From Peronospora farinosa (lineage: Eukaryota; Oomycota; Peronosporomycetes; Peronosporales; Peronosporaceae): 64,000 bases of DNA. Positions 22,235 through 33,084 of the stretch are shown one piece after another (positions within the stretch are counted from its first letter, which is position 1; every line of letters begins with the position of its first letter). The translations under genes and the position numbers were made by a program. The stretch spans positions 293,837-357,836 of the forward strand of contig CANTFK010000035.1 of assembly GCA_947646735.1 (NCBI GenBank), written 5' to 3'. The notes under the pieces were generated by a model, which saw only the letters and a program-made list of their open reading frames with translations, ran no database searches and was not told where the DNA came from.

Positions 22235-23502
22235 ATGACACGCGTGAGTCTCGATGATAATGCTACGACGCCTGTGGAGCCCGCCGTAATGCAGGCATTA
22301 CTGCCATATTTTGGTCCACAATTTGGCAATGCGTCTTCAACTTATGCACTTGGACAAAACGCTAAGAAAGCGGTGGAGATGGCACGTACCCAAGTGGCAT
22401 CAATGTTGGGCGCCTCTGACTCGAATGAAATTGTCTTTCTTTCAGGTGGTACCGAGTCAATTAATTATGCAATCAAAGGGTCAGCACTTGCAGCAAAACG
22501 TACGAGTGGACGTAACCACATTGTCACGTCTAGCGTCGAGCATGTGGCGGTGCTGGAGACGTGTAAATGGTTGGAGACACAGGGATTCCAAGTCACATAC
22601 CTGCCTGTAAATAACTTTGGCTGTGTCCGGGTACAAGATGTACTGGATGCACTTACCGTACAGACGTGTGTGGTGTCCATTTTGCAGCAATTTCTCGAGC
22701 AGTGCGACAATTCGTCGTGGACGAGGAGAATCGGCTACCTATTGTCGTGCATACAGACGCCAGTCAAGCGATTGGTAAAGTGCGTGTGAATGTCGTGGAG
22801 CTTGACGTGGATTTGGTGACAATGGCGGGCCACAAATTCTATGCGCCAAAGGGTGTCGGCGCTCTCTACGTCCGTAAAAGCATGGTACTGGACACGATAA
22901 TTCACGGAGCGTCGCAGGAGAACGGACGTCGTGGTGGTACAGAGAATGTGGGACTAGTGGCGGCACTGGGCCAGGCTTGTGCGCTTGTAGAGAAGAACTT
23001 GCACGAGTACGCTGTCATCATGCAAGAGAGCAGGGCGTTCCTCCTCAAGCAGAGCCAGAAGCACTGCAGTCTTACGAATGTTAGCTACCAGGTAAACGGC
23101 CACCCAGAACTTTCTCTGCCTAACACGCTCAGCATTAGCTTTGAAAACATTGACGCATCGCGTCTCCTCGACTGTGAGTCTTGTATACTTGACTCTGGTG
23201 GTTATAGGATGCTGATCTTGGTGTTGCCTGTGTAATGAACAGTGATAGAGGCCGACGGCGTCTATGCAAGTGCAGGATCAGCGTGTCATAGCCACAAGCA
23301 AGACAGGACTACCGAACAGGAAAAGAACCTAGACCGCGACGGGAAACACATTACTACCATTTCGCACGTGCTAGCTGCCATGCACGTGGCTCCTGAGTTT
23401 GCCAAAGGCACACTGCGCTTGTCTGTGGGTCGCTCTACCACGCAGGAAGAGGTACTACACGCTGCTAACGCGATTCACAAGGCCATCCAGCAACTGCTGT
23501 AG
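22235..23502 (+). pseudogene. selenocysteine lyase / cysteine desulfurase-like gene with internal deletion
   Basis: PLP-dependent NifS-like enzyme, closest in motifs to selenocysteine lyase. Seen: LDDNATTPVEPAV at the start, SGGTESINYAIKG, SSVEHVAVLET, HTDASQAIGK, the PLP-lysine region MAGHKFYAPKG, the catalytic-loop cysteine in SAGSACHSHK, and the C-terminal RLSVGRSTT. The first frame (22235 to about 22680) jumps to another frame at about 22682 (AISRAVRQF). The usual conserved segment between them (LANNETG-type, needed for cofactor binding) is missing, so about 30 bp appear deleted with loss of frame. A second break is explained by a normal 69-bp intron (23174-23242, GTGAGT...CAG) that rejoins ...RLLD to IEADGVYAS. 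Either a recent pseudogene or an assembly error at one spot. Confidence 0.75.
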
Positions 23503-23726
23503 CTTAGCCAAAGTGTCCACAGGCACAGAACTATAACGTCTTCGTATAACGTCCCATGTTTAGTACATCGTGGCTGTTGCCTTCGTTACTGACATGTGAA
23601 GAACTTACAAAAACCCAAGCAGAAGACGCAAAATACACACGTTATACTTGCTGGTCCGCTGTCATGGCGCTAGCAAATGCTGCCTGGCAGATATTCTGCC
23701 GACTTGCTCATTCTTTATTCATCTCT
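23503..23726. other. convergent intergenic spacer
   Basis: Short spacer between the lyase (plus) and the Beclin gene (minus). It should hold both 3' ends; no separate feature seen. Confidence 0.4.
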
Positions 23727-25773
23727 TCAATAGCGCTTCGAAATCCAAGCCAAGAGCCATTTAAGATGCGTGAGCATGTACTTGAGCGCTCGAGTCCACT
23801 GCTCATCGTTACCAAGAGAAATAGGCAGACCACCGATTTTGCCGCGCTCCACCTTGTACGGAAACTTGAGCAATGGCTCTTCTTTCATGGCACGACGACC
23901 TGCGTCCTCCACGCACTCGAGAAATAGAATCATAGCTTGATTGAAGCCTCGACGTCGGAACATGCCACCGTCGCTGTACAGACTGTACTCTTTTCCGTAC
24001 ATATTGACTACACGGGAGAAGCTCCCCCGAGGCACGAGACGGTTACGTGAAAATTCAAAACCGGCACGGTCAGCGATAGTTGCCAGCAACAACACTGCCT
24101 GGCCCATTGCCGCGTTAATTTCGACCCACTCCACCGGTTTAGACGGTAACCTGCCAAGTCTCAGTCCATTAATGGTACCGAATAGACCGTCGTGCCAGAT
24201 GTGGAAGACATCGTTGCACACGTTGTAGCGCTGGAGACGGCGCAGCATATCTGATGCATGCACTGCAAATACACCCACCGATTGGCGCTCGTCGCGACTC
24301 AGACCCAATAAATGCTGCAAGAACGCTCCTTCAGCAAACGTGCCATGAACCAAACGCTCGAGATCTATTCCAGTTGACCAAAGCTCACGCCTTTTAGCTG
24401 TCACTTGTACAGTTTCATCCTCGATGGCCTCTAACTCAGCCTTTAGTTGTCGCTCTTCCTCCTCCAAAGCGCAAAGCTCTGGGTCAAGGTGCCACTCATC
24501 GGCATTGTAATCTCCGTCGTCGCTCAATGTTCGTGCTGATGCCCGCTCTTCGTCTGCAAATTGAGCCATAAAATCCTCGTATTGAGCTCGATCCTCCTCC
24601 AGTTCGTTCAATACTCTGCAGTAGTCATCAGCAGAAAAATGTATAATGATAAGCTCTTCTCAAAGGTGGCACAAAAAGCAGGTGCTCACTTACTGAGTAA
24701 ATCGGGACAGCACCTTCGTTTCACAGTCATGACAAGTAGGCAACCTCTTTTTCAGTAGAACCGTGCTGTAGACAACAACCATGCCACATTATGATGTATT
24801 CTTAGGGAGAAATATAATTGTATTCGCCGTACCTGCAGTCCAGTAGTTCCTGGAACCAGCTGAGATCACTGCCATCAATGCGGCGCTTTCGTATCAGACA
24901 TCTTCGACGAACAACACGCTCTTGCGACATTGCATCAGACTTTTCAGTCTTTTTGGCAGTTCTACTGAGCTCGCCACCTTTCACTGCCTCCTCTCGATGC
25001 ACATGAGGCTCCTCCAGCTTGCCAAAATCTACGTGCGAGGATGCATATACCCACCCTTCTTCATCGCAGTGCGGGAGGGAGTAATCCACCTCCCAGTCCG
25101 ATATCCACAAGTGCGGCTTGTTCAGTAGTCGCGCCGGCACCACATCTGCAATGTTTTGTCCAATATCTCCACGATTGCAGCTCGTGTAAGCTGCAATCCT
25201 ATTTACGAGGTCGAATTCAGCAGGCACCCAAACACCAACATCACTGCTGTAGTCCAGACGTTGTCGTTCCCACACAATCTCAGGGACAATAGCCGGCGTC
25301 TTTTGCTGCTGTTGCTGTTGACTTAGTGAGGACCTGGCTGCTATATGTGATACTTCTTCCTCTTCATCTGCATCTATAGCCTCTCCAGCGTCCGTTCTTT
25401 CTGTAAGTCTTGGCATCTGGTCTTCCTCGTCTTCTACCTTGCTGTCTCGTTGCTCGGACACCTCCGACGGGTGCTCGTAGGCCACCGGTCGAAGCTTCAT
25501 GATCTTCTCCTCAATAGACACTGGACTATGTTGGAATTTGAGCAATGCACCACATTGGTGGCACGTGAACAAGCTCTTCCCTTCCATAGCGACGCGTCTG
25601 GCGTTACGCGCAGGACTCTTGGCGTATGGCGAGAAGGACGCACCGACAGATGAAGGTGCTGGAGATGAAGACAAAGAAGTCAATGTAGATCCACCATGAG
25701 CTCCAATAGTGGCTGGAGGTCGTGATAATGCCGTAATTATCTTAGGCGGATGCAACGAGCCATTGCTGCTCAT
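23727..25773 (-). CDS. ATG6: Beclin 1/Atg6 autophagy protein with embedded dysferlin-like domain, three exons
   Basis: Predicted 633 residues. Exon 1 24833-25773, exon 2 24694-24765, exon 3 23727-24615. Introns 24766-24832 (GTACGG...CAG) and 24616-24693 (GTAAGTGAG...CAG) keep frame. Beclin features: N-terminal FTCHQCGALLKF (Cys 71/74), second pair PTCHDCETKVL (Cys 325/328, exon 2), a coiled coil, and the strongly conserved evolutionarily conserved domain with HIWHDGLFGTINGLRLGRLP, EWVEINAAMGQAVLLL and LVPRGSFSRV. Atg6 is the regulatory subunit of the class III PI3-kinase (Vps34) complex in autophagy and vesicle traffic. Unusually, residues about 166-296, between the two Cys pairs, look like a dysferlin/peroxin DysF domain: VWERQRLDYS, VWVPAEFDL, then ISDWEVDYS...CDEEGWVYAS and a basic RRRCLIRKRR end. 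The exon-1 ORF (24802-25773) alone could be taken as a separate gene, but the splice phases and the missing Beclin N-terminus argue for one gene. Confidence 0.8.
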
Positions 25774-26074
25774 TGAAATGTTGATTTATTAGGCTGTAGA
25801 CGTCAGATGAGCCTGGCAAAAGTGTCAAAATGATGACAATTAATTGCCAATGAACAAGAGATTATAATAGTGACGTAGTACACGTCGTAGATAGAGAGAG
25901 ATGGAGCTAAGCGACAAGACGACGTAGACACTGAAGAGGAAGATGGAGTAACGCCACCGCAATCGAGTGATTGCTATGAGTGATTCTGATTGGGTAAAAT
26001 CAATTGATTATAGTATTGGACACTGGTGTGGACAACTTAATTTGTCCACCATCTGATTGAAGTACAAGACAAAA
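25774..26074. promoter_or_regulatory. upstream region of the Beclin gene
   Basis: No gene. Should contain the Atg6 promoter and the 3' end of the upstream minus-strand gene; nothing specific recognised. Confidence 0.4.
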
Positions 26075-26989
26075 TTACATTACAGCGCATGAGTTACCGA
26101 CTTGTCCTTTCTCTTGCATGACCAGTTCCTCTTTGTCCTCTTCAACAAGTAATGGTACTATAGCTTTCTGCTTGGGACTATCAGCTCGAATAGAAGTGCT
26201 CTTCTTCCCGGTTTTATCCTCACGTACCATCATGTTGGCAAAGGGGTCATCGGCCTCGTCCTCATGCTGTAATCGATGTTGCGTAGCAGCCACCACTTCC
26301 ACCGGCACGCCCATCTTCGTAGCCTCCAACTTCATTTGTTCACGCAATACCGCCTTCTTCACTGCGTCGTTCTTAAAAGGCACTACAGCATAACAATAAG
26401 AGATCTACTAGTTACTCATCAATACACACACCCAACGTATAGCTTTTTATTGTACACACCGAAAGCATCTTCGGCTGCATCAGCCTCCAAGTCTACGGGT
26501 TTATCCCATCGATCTTCTCCCGTCTCTGTATTGTGATAAAAGACACGTCCAAGCTTGGAGGTGAGCACCGCCCATCGCTTCCGCTGCAGTTTCTTCTCTT
26601 CCGCTGCTCCATTGGCGTCAAAAGCCACAGTCGCTACCTCGATTCCTCTGCCGTCCTCCGTCACCACGGCACTGTACGAATAATTGCACACTGTACACTT
26701 ACCCAGTGCCAACATATCGTCCTTGGGTACATTCACGTGGCAGCCTGCGCACTTGATGAAGCGCTCATTCAACGTCCCACTCGTCGCGCCATTCACCCCG
26801 TGCGATATCATTTGTATGAAGATATTGACTTGGCTACAGTATTTACAATGGAAATGGCCGTTTTTTCTCACTGAGAAAAACTCAAAGCGCGAATGTCGAT
26901 GCGAAAGAACAGGTTTTGTTCTGCACGTTACAGACGGGGCAGCCCGAATGCCGAAACGACGCCACTTTTGAGCTCGTCACTAATTGCAT
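26075..26989 (-). CDS. zinc-ribbon and WW-domain protein
   Basis: Function unknown. Exon 26430-26870 encodes CxxC-type zinc ribbons (FHCKYCSQVN, IKCAGCHVNV, KCTVCNYSYS) followed by a WW domain (RWAVLTSKLGRVFYHNTETGEDRWDKP region), which usually binds proline-rich partners. A 47-bp intron (26383-26429, GTGTGT...TAG) joins it in phase to exon 26075-26382, giving a charged C-terminus (PFKNDAVKKAVLREQ ... SCAVM). The minus-strand ORF has no ATG at its front and is preceded by a splice acceptor TTTTTCTCAG. A small first exon 26932-26989 (MQLVTSSKVASFRHSG) with donor GTAACG and a 61-bp intron fits in phase. The first exon is the weakest part; the zinc and WW domains are clear. Confidence 0.6.
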
Positions 26990-27112
26990 TGCATAAAAAG
27001 GCTCAGATGATCCTGGACGCGATTCGGTACATTATCACTATTCATCTCAATGACTTTAATTCTTCTCTCTGTATGCAGCTAAACATTCTCTATTGCTGGA
27101 GTTTTCAGGTGG
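26990..27112. promoter_or_regulatory. short divergent intergenic region
   Basis: Only 123 bp separate the proposed start of the WW-domain gene (minus) from the ATG at 27113 (plus), so a shared promoter is likely. A splice-acceptor-like TTTTCAG just before the ATG leaves open a 5' UTR intron for the plus-strand gene. Confidence 0.35.
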
Positions 27113-28528
27113 ATGGATGCGTCGATAGTGAATCCTGTTGCGACGCGATTGGCCGGATCTGTGGCCAACCCGGCCGTGCTGAGCTTCTTGCTGTGGGACC
27201 GACTAAAGACACTGACGCCGCAGCACGCACGTGATTTGATGCGGCTACTGTCCACCGCAGTGGCCAATGCCTTGGGTGTTCTTAGTGCTGAGAGGGGCAA
27301 GCAGCTCGGAGTCAGCTCCAAGCAACTGCAGAAGGACTTTCTGCGAGCTGCCAGTAGCCGCAGCGGTCGAGAGGTGGTGTTAAATACCGTGGCTACAATG
27401 GCTAAGGTGGCGCAGGCACTCAACACACCCGAGACCAAGGCAGCTACGCAGCAGCTGTTTCAGACGCTGCAGTCCGTGGTGGACTTCTTTGCAAGCTACG
27501 ATGGACGACGCATTATTTCGAGTACTGGCCAGTGTCTTACTAGTGTTACTGAGGTGACAGCGTCACCTGAAGCCTCCATTTTCTTGGCGGAACTAGCCAC
27601 GAACATCTTGCACACGCTCGAAAGTGAGGCGAAACGGCAACATTCGAGTAGTGCTAAAGAGGAGGAGGAAGTGAAGGAAAAGAAGGAGGAAGAACAAGAC
27701 GGGCGAGAACGGGAGGTTGATCAGGAGCTACCGCGTGAGACGGAGGCGGACCATGAAAGGGATCATAACGATTCGTACTCACCGGCCTCTTCGATGGCTG
27801 AGACGCGGCGGAGTTTCGACACGGAATCCATGCCATCGTCAGCACCTGGAACTCCTACAATAGGGATGTTTACGCCTCACGAACCGGCACACGGACCTAT
27901 GTCGTCATCATCCTCCATGCTACCAGGATCGCGACATCAGGCGCTGAGATCGCCGCCCGCAGAGAAAAGTAAAAGCTACCGCTCGGCACGCATTGAAAAG
28001 GAGGTGTTGCTGAAGTTGGGAGTCGACCCGTCATAGCTCAGCGAGATCCAGCGTGTGCTTGATGTTATCACAGCTGACGAAGAAAAGAAATAACTGGCGG
28101 AATTGCAGCGTCGGCGTGAAGAGGCAGAGATCTTTTCGAGCTTAGTAGTGCCTGAGTCGGCGGACGCGGATATCACGCACGCGTTTGGCAATGACGAGGA
28201 TGAAGAAAAAACTGACGATGTCACCCACGGTAACGAAGGAGTGTCGGACCCGACATCAGAATTGCTTCCTGAATGGCACGAGGAGCCGCTGCGGGAGGCA
28301 CTTCGCCGTCGCCACGCCCACGCTGAAGCATCAATGAAGGAACGAGATTCTGCACATCGTCAAGCTCGCGAGATGGCGGCGGTGCTGGCTCGACGCAATA
28401 TTGAGCATGGAGACCTCCAACCTGGCGATATCGTGGCTTACCGGATTATAGCCCGGATGATCGTATGCGGTGCGGGTCTGTCCTTGCTGCTGTCGGGGTA
28501 CCTGCTCAGTCGGAAGCTCTTTGGTTGA
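27113..28528 (+). pseudogene. tail-anchored membrane protein gene with two in-frame stops
   Basis: Frame 27113-28528 would give 471 residues if two stops (TAG 28034-28036 and TAA 28091-28093) were sense codons. The N-terminal 150 residues are helical (LSFLLWDRLKTLTPQHARDL, VATMAKVAQAL). A Glu/Lys-rich linker, a Ser-rich disordered part and a charged helical part follow. A single C-terminal transmembrane segment (AYRIIARMIVCGAGLSLLLS) with a short basic tail suggests a tail anchor in ER, mitochondrial or peroxisomal membrane. Both stops fit C-to-T changes of Gln codons, and the 145 codons after them remain open, so the lesions must be recent, or the stops are tolerated in some way. No family was recognised. 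Confidence 0.65.
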
Positions 28529-29714
28529 GAAGTGCGGAGTATTTATATATTACTGATTATCCAAGCATTTTTATCCTAGACACCCCGAGCCTATTGCTTT
28601 GCATTAACGTTTTCTTGTAAGTGCATCCAGGACGGCGTGAAGTGGTCTAAAATGTTCTGCTGCATTCTTGTGATACCTTCGACCGAAAAGGCCTGTAAGG
28701 CCGTATTGGTCCTGAAATACGCAATACTCGAATTTTCGTGCGACCACACTTATTATTGGCTTATTATTGGGTCTGGCCTCCCTATAATTAACCAATAATA
28801 AACTGGCGCGCAGTATCCGCTAATCAAATTCTGTCCTATGCCTACTTATGTAATTATATATTATCCCTATAACTACTTATGTAATAGGTTTCTTCATTAC
28901 ATCACCCCCCCTCTTTAAGTTGCGCATACCTCAACGTAAGCGCAAACGCAGAAAGTTTCTTCTCGACCAACGGCGTAACTTCGGACCTGCTCAGTTATAC
29001 ATAACTGAGTAGCGTGGACCCTAGACGTCCACGAAACGATATCTCAAATAACCAGAACTGGGAACACCAAGCGACAATCCGAAGAGAGCATGCGCCGCAG
29101 GTCATGGATGGGGACTTGAAACCGTGGTGCTTGTATGGTCTTAAAGGTACTGTCGAGCCCGAGCCACTGAAAGTCATGAAGGACCTCTTCACGCGATACT
29201 TACAGTGAGAAGCAAAGCGACGAATAACGCATATACCGACGATTCGTTGCAGAGATCTTGGTGTGCCTTCATCAGGCGCTGGAATGCGAGCCGACGTCAA
29301 GGAACGTTGTTCACGTCCTGGTTAGATGGTCGCGAGGGAACGCGTGATATAGACACGCTATTGGCGGCCTGCGCCGGCGCATCTGTCGCATGACTTGTGA
29401 CGAGTATCACCTTTGTTACGTCCACATTCGTGAGGGATGTCCAAAGTGCAACGTGGGCAGATCGCGACCGGTCCGGCAGGAATAGGACGACTTTTTGTGT
29501 ACGCGGGGCATGCCCGATCATATTCGTCCATGAATCGCCCGTTGTGCGAGAAGCCTTCGGAGCTCCGGGTGTCCGAGCTACGGCTAGTGAAAGCGCATCC
29601 TTAAGATCGCCTTGGGCGTTCACGTAGCCGAGGTCGTCAACCGTATAATCTGTACGCTCCCGAGCCTCTTAATAGGTCTCGGTCTCGGAGTCGCTCGGGA
29701 GGTCGTCGTGGTTT
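28529..29714. repeat. degenerate repeat region left of gypsy element B
   Basis: Contains AT-rich LTR-like sequence (28560-28910), with near-duplicate short motifs CTACTTATGTAATTATATATTATCC and CTACTTATGTAATAGG, and two minus-strand broken frames (28995-29300 and 29297-29623, the latter starting MNAQGDLKDALSLAVART). These may be gag-like remains of another element; no diagnostic motif was found. It abuts the LTR at 29715 without a matching target duplication. Confidence 0.4.
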
Positions 29715-30936
29715 TGTGGTGGAGTGGGTTCTTAAAATTGTATGATGAGACCCCAAACCACTCACTGTGCCGGACTGACGACTGTCGGAGGGGGTACTCC
29801 GATGCCGCGTATGGACCTTCTCTCACCTTGTGTACCCGTCGGCTGGCGGGTTGCACTCTTCGGAGGACTTGGTGAAGATGTAGACGTCTGCCTTGAAGGA
29901 GGTAGACCTGGGGGGCCTCGAGTGGATAAGCTTCACTCGGTGGGCCGGTAGGTGGCCACTCGATCGACCTTGTCGAGAGTGGACTTAAATCCAAAGTCTT
30001 CAGGGAGCTTGTCGTCCCTGGACTTTCCTTCTTGTTTCAGGGGTATTACCCACCTGACCTTTACGTTGCTCCCGGACCTTGAGGTGAGGGAGACCGCTTC
30101 CGATAGCGGGTCTTGGGGAGTGTTGCTACTCGAACGAGCTCACAGTCCAAATATATCCTGGAGCTCTATTCGCACTTGAACTTCGCTACACAACTGTCTT
30201 CGACGGGGGGCTAAAATATATCCCTTCCCGGAACAGTGAGTAGCTTAGAGCAAGTTCTTCTTGGGTGACGGAGTCGTGCCACGTAGATTGCAAATTGAGT
30301 AGTATTTAATATAGTCCTATCCTTTTAACTCCTTTACTCTATCCTTGCCTGAAGATCTGATTCCTTGCGTCGACTGGTCTGATCCTTGTGTTAACTGGTC
30401 AGGAGTGGCTGAACCCCGAGGGGCCGAGGTCGACCGACGAGGGATCCAGGTCGGCCAATGAGGGATCCAGGTCTACCAGCGAGGGGCCGAGGTCGACCAA
30501 TGAGGGACCGGGTCGACCAATGAGGGACTGAGTCTACCGACGAGGGACCCAGGTCAATAGACAAGGGGCCGAGGTCAACAGACAGGGGACCCAGGTCTAC
30601 CAATGAGGGACCGGGTCTACCAATGAGGGACCGGGTCGACCAATGAGGGACCGGGTCTACCGATGAGGGACCCAGGTCGACCTATGAGGGACCCGGGTCT
30701 ACCAACGAGGGGCCAGGTCGATCAATGAGCGGCCATGATCAACTCCCTTCGGCACCGGTTTACCGGTACCTTGATACTGATTTTTCTTCGGCGGTCTCTG
30801 GGGATTGTCCTCCACCAATGGTCGCTCCCCTTCGAGGCCCCTGTCTCTCTGGTCCCCTGTCCCTGACCCACGGCCTATACTCCGAATCCAAAGGGATTCT
30901 GGGATCCCCATATCGCAAAATCAGCACTTCACCACA
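29715..30936 (-). repeat. gypsy element B 3' LTR (1222 bp)
   Basis: Near-identical to 40918-42199 over the R-U5 and minisatellite part, but clearly diverged over the outer about 250 bp (30690-30936). A G-rich polypurine tract (minus strand AGGGGGCGG) lies at the inner border near 30937-30950, confirming it as a 3' LTR. Confidence 0.85.
30405..30725. repeat. minisatellite inside element B 3' LTR
   Basis: About 15-17 tandem units of 18-21 bp built on CCAATGAGGGACCGGGTCGA and variants. The same array with more units lies in the 5' LTR (41615-41980). Confidence 0.9.
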
Positions 30937-31062
30937 GCCGCCCCCTGCACCTGCTCAGCAGTACAACGGATTGAGCACGCGCATGTCTTCACTTTCTTCG
31001 TCACGTAGGTCCTTTACTGTCCCCTTGTTAAGCGTCCATCACTAACTCGTGTCGTTCCAGCC

Positions 31063-32790
31063 ATGTCTTCCCCTGGTTCTGACCCACCGTCTGCTGACCC
31101 ACCGTCCGCTGACCTACCGTCTGAAGAGCCGACCTCGATCGTCCCCGCGCCTTCGGTTGCCCCTGGTTCTGACCCACCGTCTGAAGAGCCGACCTCAATC
31201 GTTTCCGCGCCTTTGGTTGACCCTCCATTCGAAAAGGCGTCCTTGGCCGACCTTCCGGGACAGTCTATTCACCCTTGAGTTCTGCCGAAACTGTCGTCGT
31301 TGATAGCTCTCCTGTCTTCACCGCTTTGCCTCCTGCCAAGACGGCAGATCTTTCTGCCACGCCGGTCTCCATGGTTGACAATCCGTCTTCCGCGCCAGTC
31401 GACGTGCGTGTAGCTCTGCAGGAACTTCAAGCTTTCGTGGACGCACAATCCCGCCGCATAGAGGATTGCGAGGGTCGGCTAGATGTTGTTCCCACTTCGG
31501 CCACCTTATTGGCCACTCGTTGTGAGCGTTTGGAAGAGAGGTTACGCGACAATTCCCGGCTGGTGGTCCAACTCCGCGAAGCTCTTCAGCGCGAGACGAC
31601 ACTGGTGGATCGCCTGCGATGGAAGATCGACCACATTCGAAGCCGTTACTCGCTTCTCGCTGCAGAGCTTGATCACGTCGACTTCTCCGATGGGCCACCT
31701 CCGGGACCAGCGCCTCCTTCGGCAGCTTCGCCCCCGGCCGTATGTTCCCCTTCGAGGCCGGTAAAAGATCTTTATAAAAGGTCCAGGCGGCCGTCACCAT
31801 TTGTGCCTGCCAAGGTATCCAAGTCTCCGAGGCCCGGCACATCCGCGATACCTCTGTCGAGAGTCTCTGGTGGCTGCTCTCCTGTCATGCTGGAGTCTTC
31901 GGACGACGACCTCAGCGACGACAGCGAGACGCTTCGGGCGTCCCTGGCCAAGTCTCGTTCTTCTGGTCGGCGCCCCACCAGTGCAAGTTCTTTACGTCTT
32001 CCGCCGACGTCCGTTCCCCCATTGAGAACCACCTCGGCTTCCGGCGTCTCGCTGAAACGGGCGATGTTCGGGACATCGGACTCGGATACTGAGTCGTCTG
32101 CGGAGAAAGAAAAGAGCGCGCCCATTGTTGCGGACAACAATTCGCCCCTTTCGACCAACTCTTTCTTGCTCCCCAAGGATGCCATGATCCCAGGGTACAT
32201 GCAGTCGAAGACATTCTCTGCCGCGGAAGGGGCGCCTTGGCCGGTCGACCTGGTCAATTCTTGGTGCATTGTAACAATGTCTCCAAAAGACTTGGTCGAC
32301 CAGCTGGATCTACCTTGGGGTTGCTTCGGTCCTCCGGACGAAAACCTCGACCGCCCTCCCAAATGGAAGAAGTCGTTGGTGAACCCTCCGATGATCCATA
32401 GATTGCTGGCGGCGGAACCTTGGGTAGAAGCTCATGTTCCCATGCAACCCGTTTCCTCCGACCTGTTGGCTGGTTCGCCCAGTTGGCGGCGGTTTACACA
32501 TAGTTTGACAAGAGCATAGCCAAGCACTTTGGGAGGCGACCCACTGCCTGTGGATCTCCAAGGACCAAGCGCGAACGAACTCTTTCCTCGCGTTATATTA
32601 CAATGCGCGGAAGAAGCGTCAAGGTCAGGCGACTCGATCGTGGCGGGAGGTGGTCGACTTTATCGTCGTTGAGATGAGCAAGGGCCGCTGCGATCTCGAC
32701 ATTTTCCTGGACCCTTTCTTCCGTCATCTTCCTCGAACCCGCCGTGTGGTTTATTGGTACCCTGGTCGTGAGGAGGGTCGGACCTAGTCG
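31063..32790 (+). pseudogene. antisense ORF (aORF) of element B
   Basis: Lies between chromodomain and 3' LTR on the strand opposite to gag-pol. It starts 127 bp from the LTR edge. Pieces: a repeat-rich start 31063-31278 (MSSPGSDPPSADPPSADLP), a main frame 31275-32519 of about 414 codons with a coiled coil (residues about 45-140) and a Ser/Pro-rich basic middle, then a conserved end. At least three small frameshifts are needed to follow the homology: near 31272, near 32445 and near 32517. Conserved motifs: IPGYMQS...APW (about 32188), AAEPW...VP (about 32410), SQALWEATH (about 32518) and CDLDIFLDPFFRH (about 32690). The same motifs recur in elements C and D. Function unknown; no known gag or envelope signature. 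Confidence 0.75.
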
Positions 32791-33084
32791 ACCTGCTCGA
32801 GGCCCTTCGGGTGTCGGATTCCGCTTGACCGTGGCTTACCCAATATCGCTTGTCTTCCGTGCCCCATCCTGGAACTTTAGTCCCGCGCCTCAAGGGTAAG
32901 TTTGGTCCGCACTCTTAGGTCTCCCTATAAAAACGAACATTCGTTTTTTTCGACCCTATTTATTGAGCGTCTGTACATCTTCCATCTCCTATGCAATACA
33001 TTTCTCTGTTTCCAGGTGTTTTTGTCAGTCTTCCTCCTTTGTTCTCCATTCTTCCATACACTGGACTCGTGAAAGGTCGAAGTC

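Noticed and set aside
24802..25773. Reading the 323-codon ORF as an independent dysferlin-domain gene
   Set aside because: Beclin would then lack its N-terminus; two introns with strong consensus and matching phase connect it to the Beclin core, and a CxxC pair sits where Beclin has one.
29715..29765. A second primer site left of the 29715 LTR
   Set aside because: The shared GTGGTGGAGTGGG stretch is the LTR terminus itself; the polypurine tract at 30937 identifies it as a normal 3' LTR.
31318..31842. Minus-strand 174-codon ORF in element B
   Set aside because: Shadow of the plus-strand antisense ORF, whose motifs recur in elements C and D; this one has no counterpart there.
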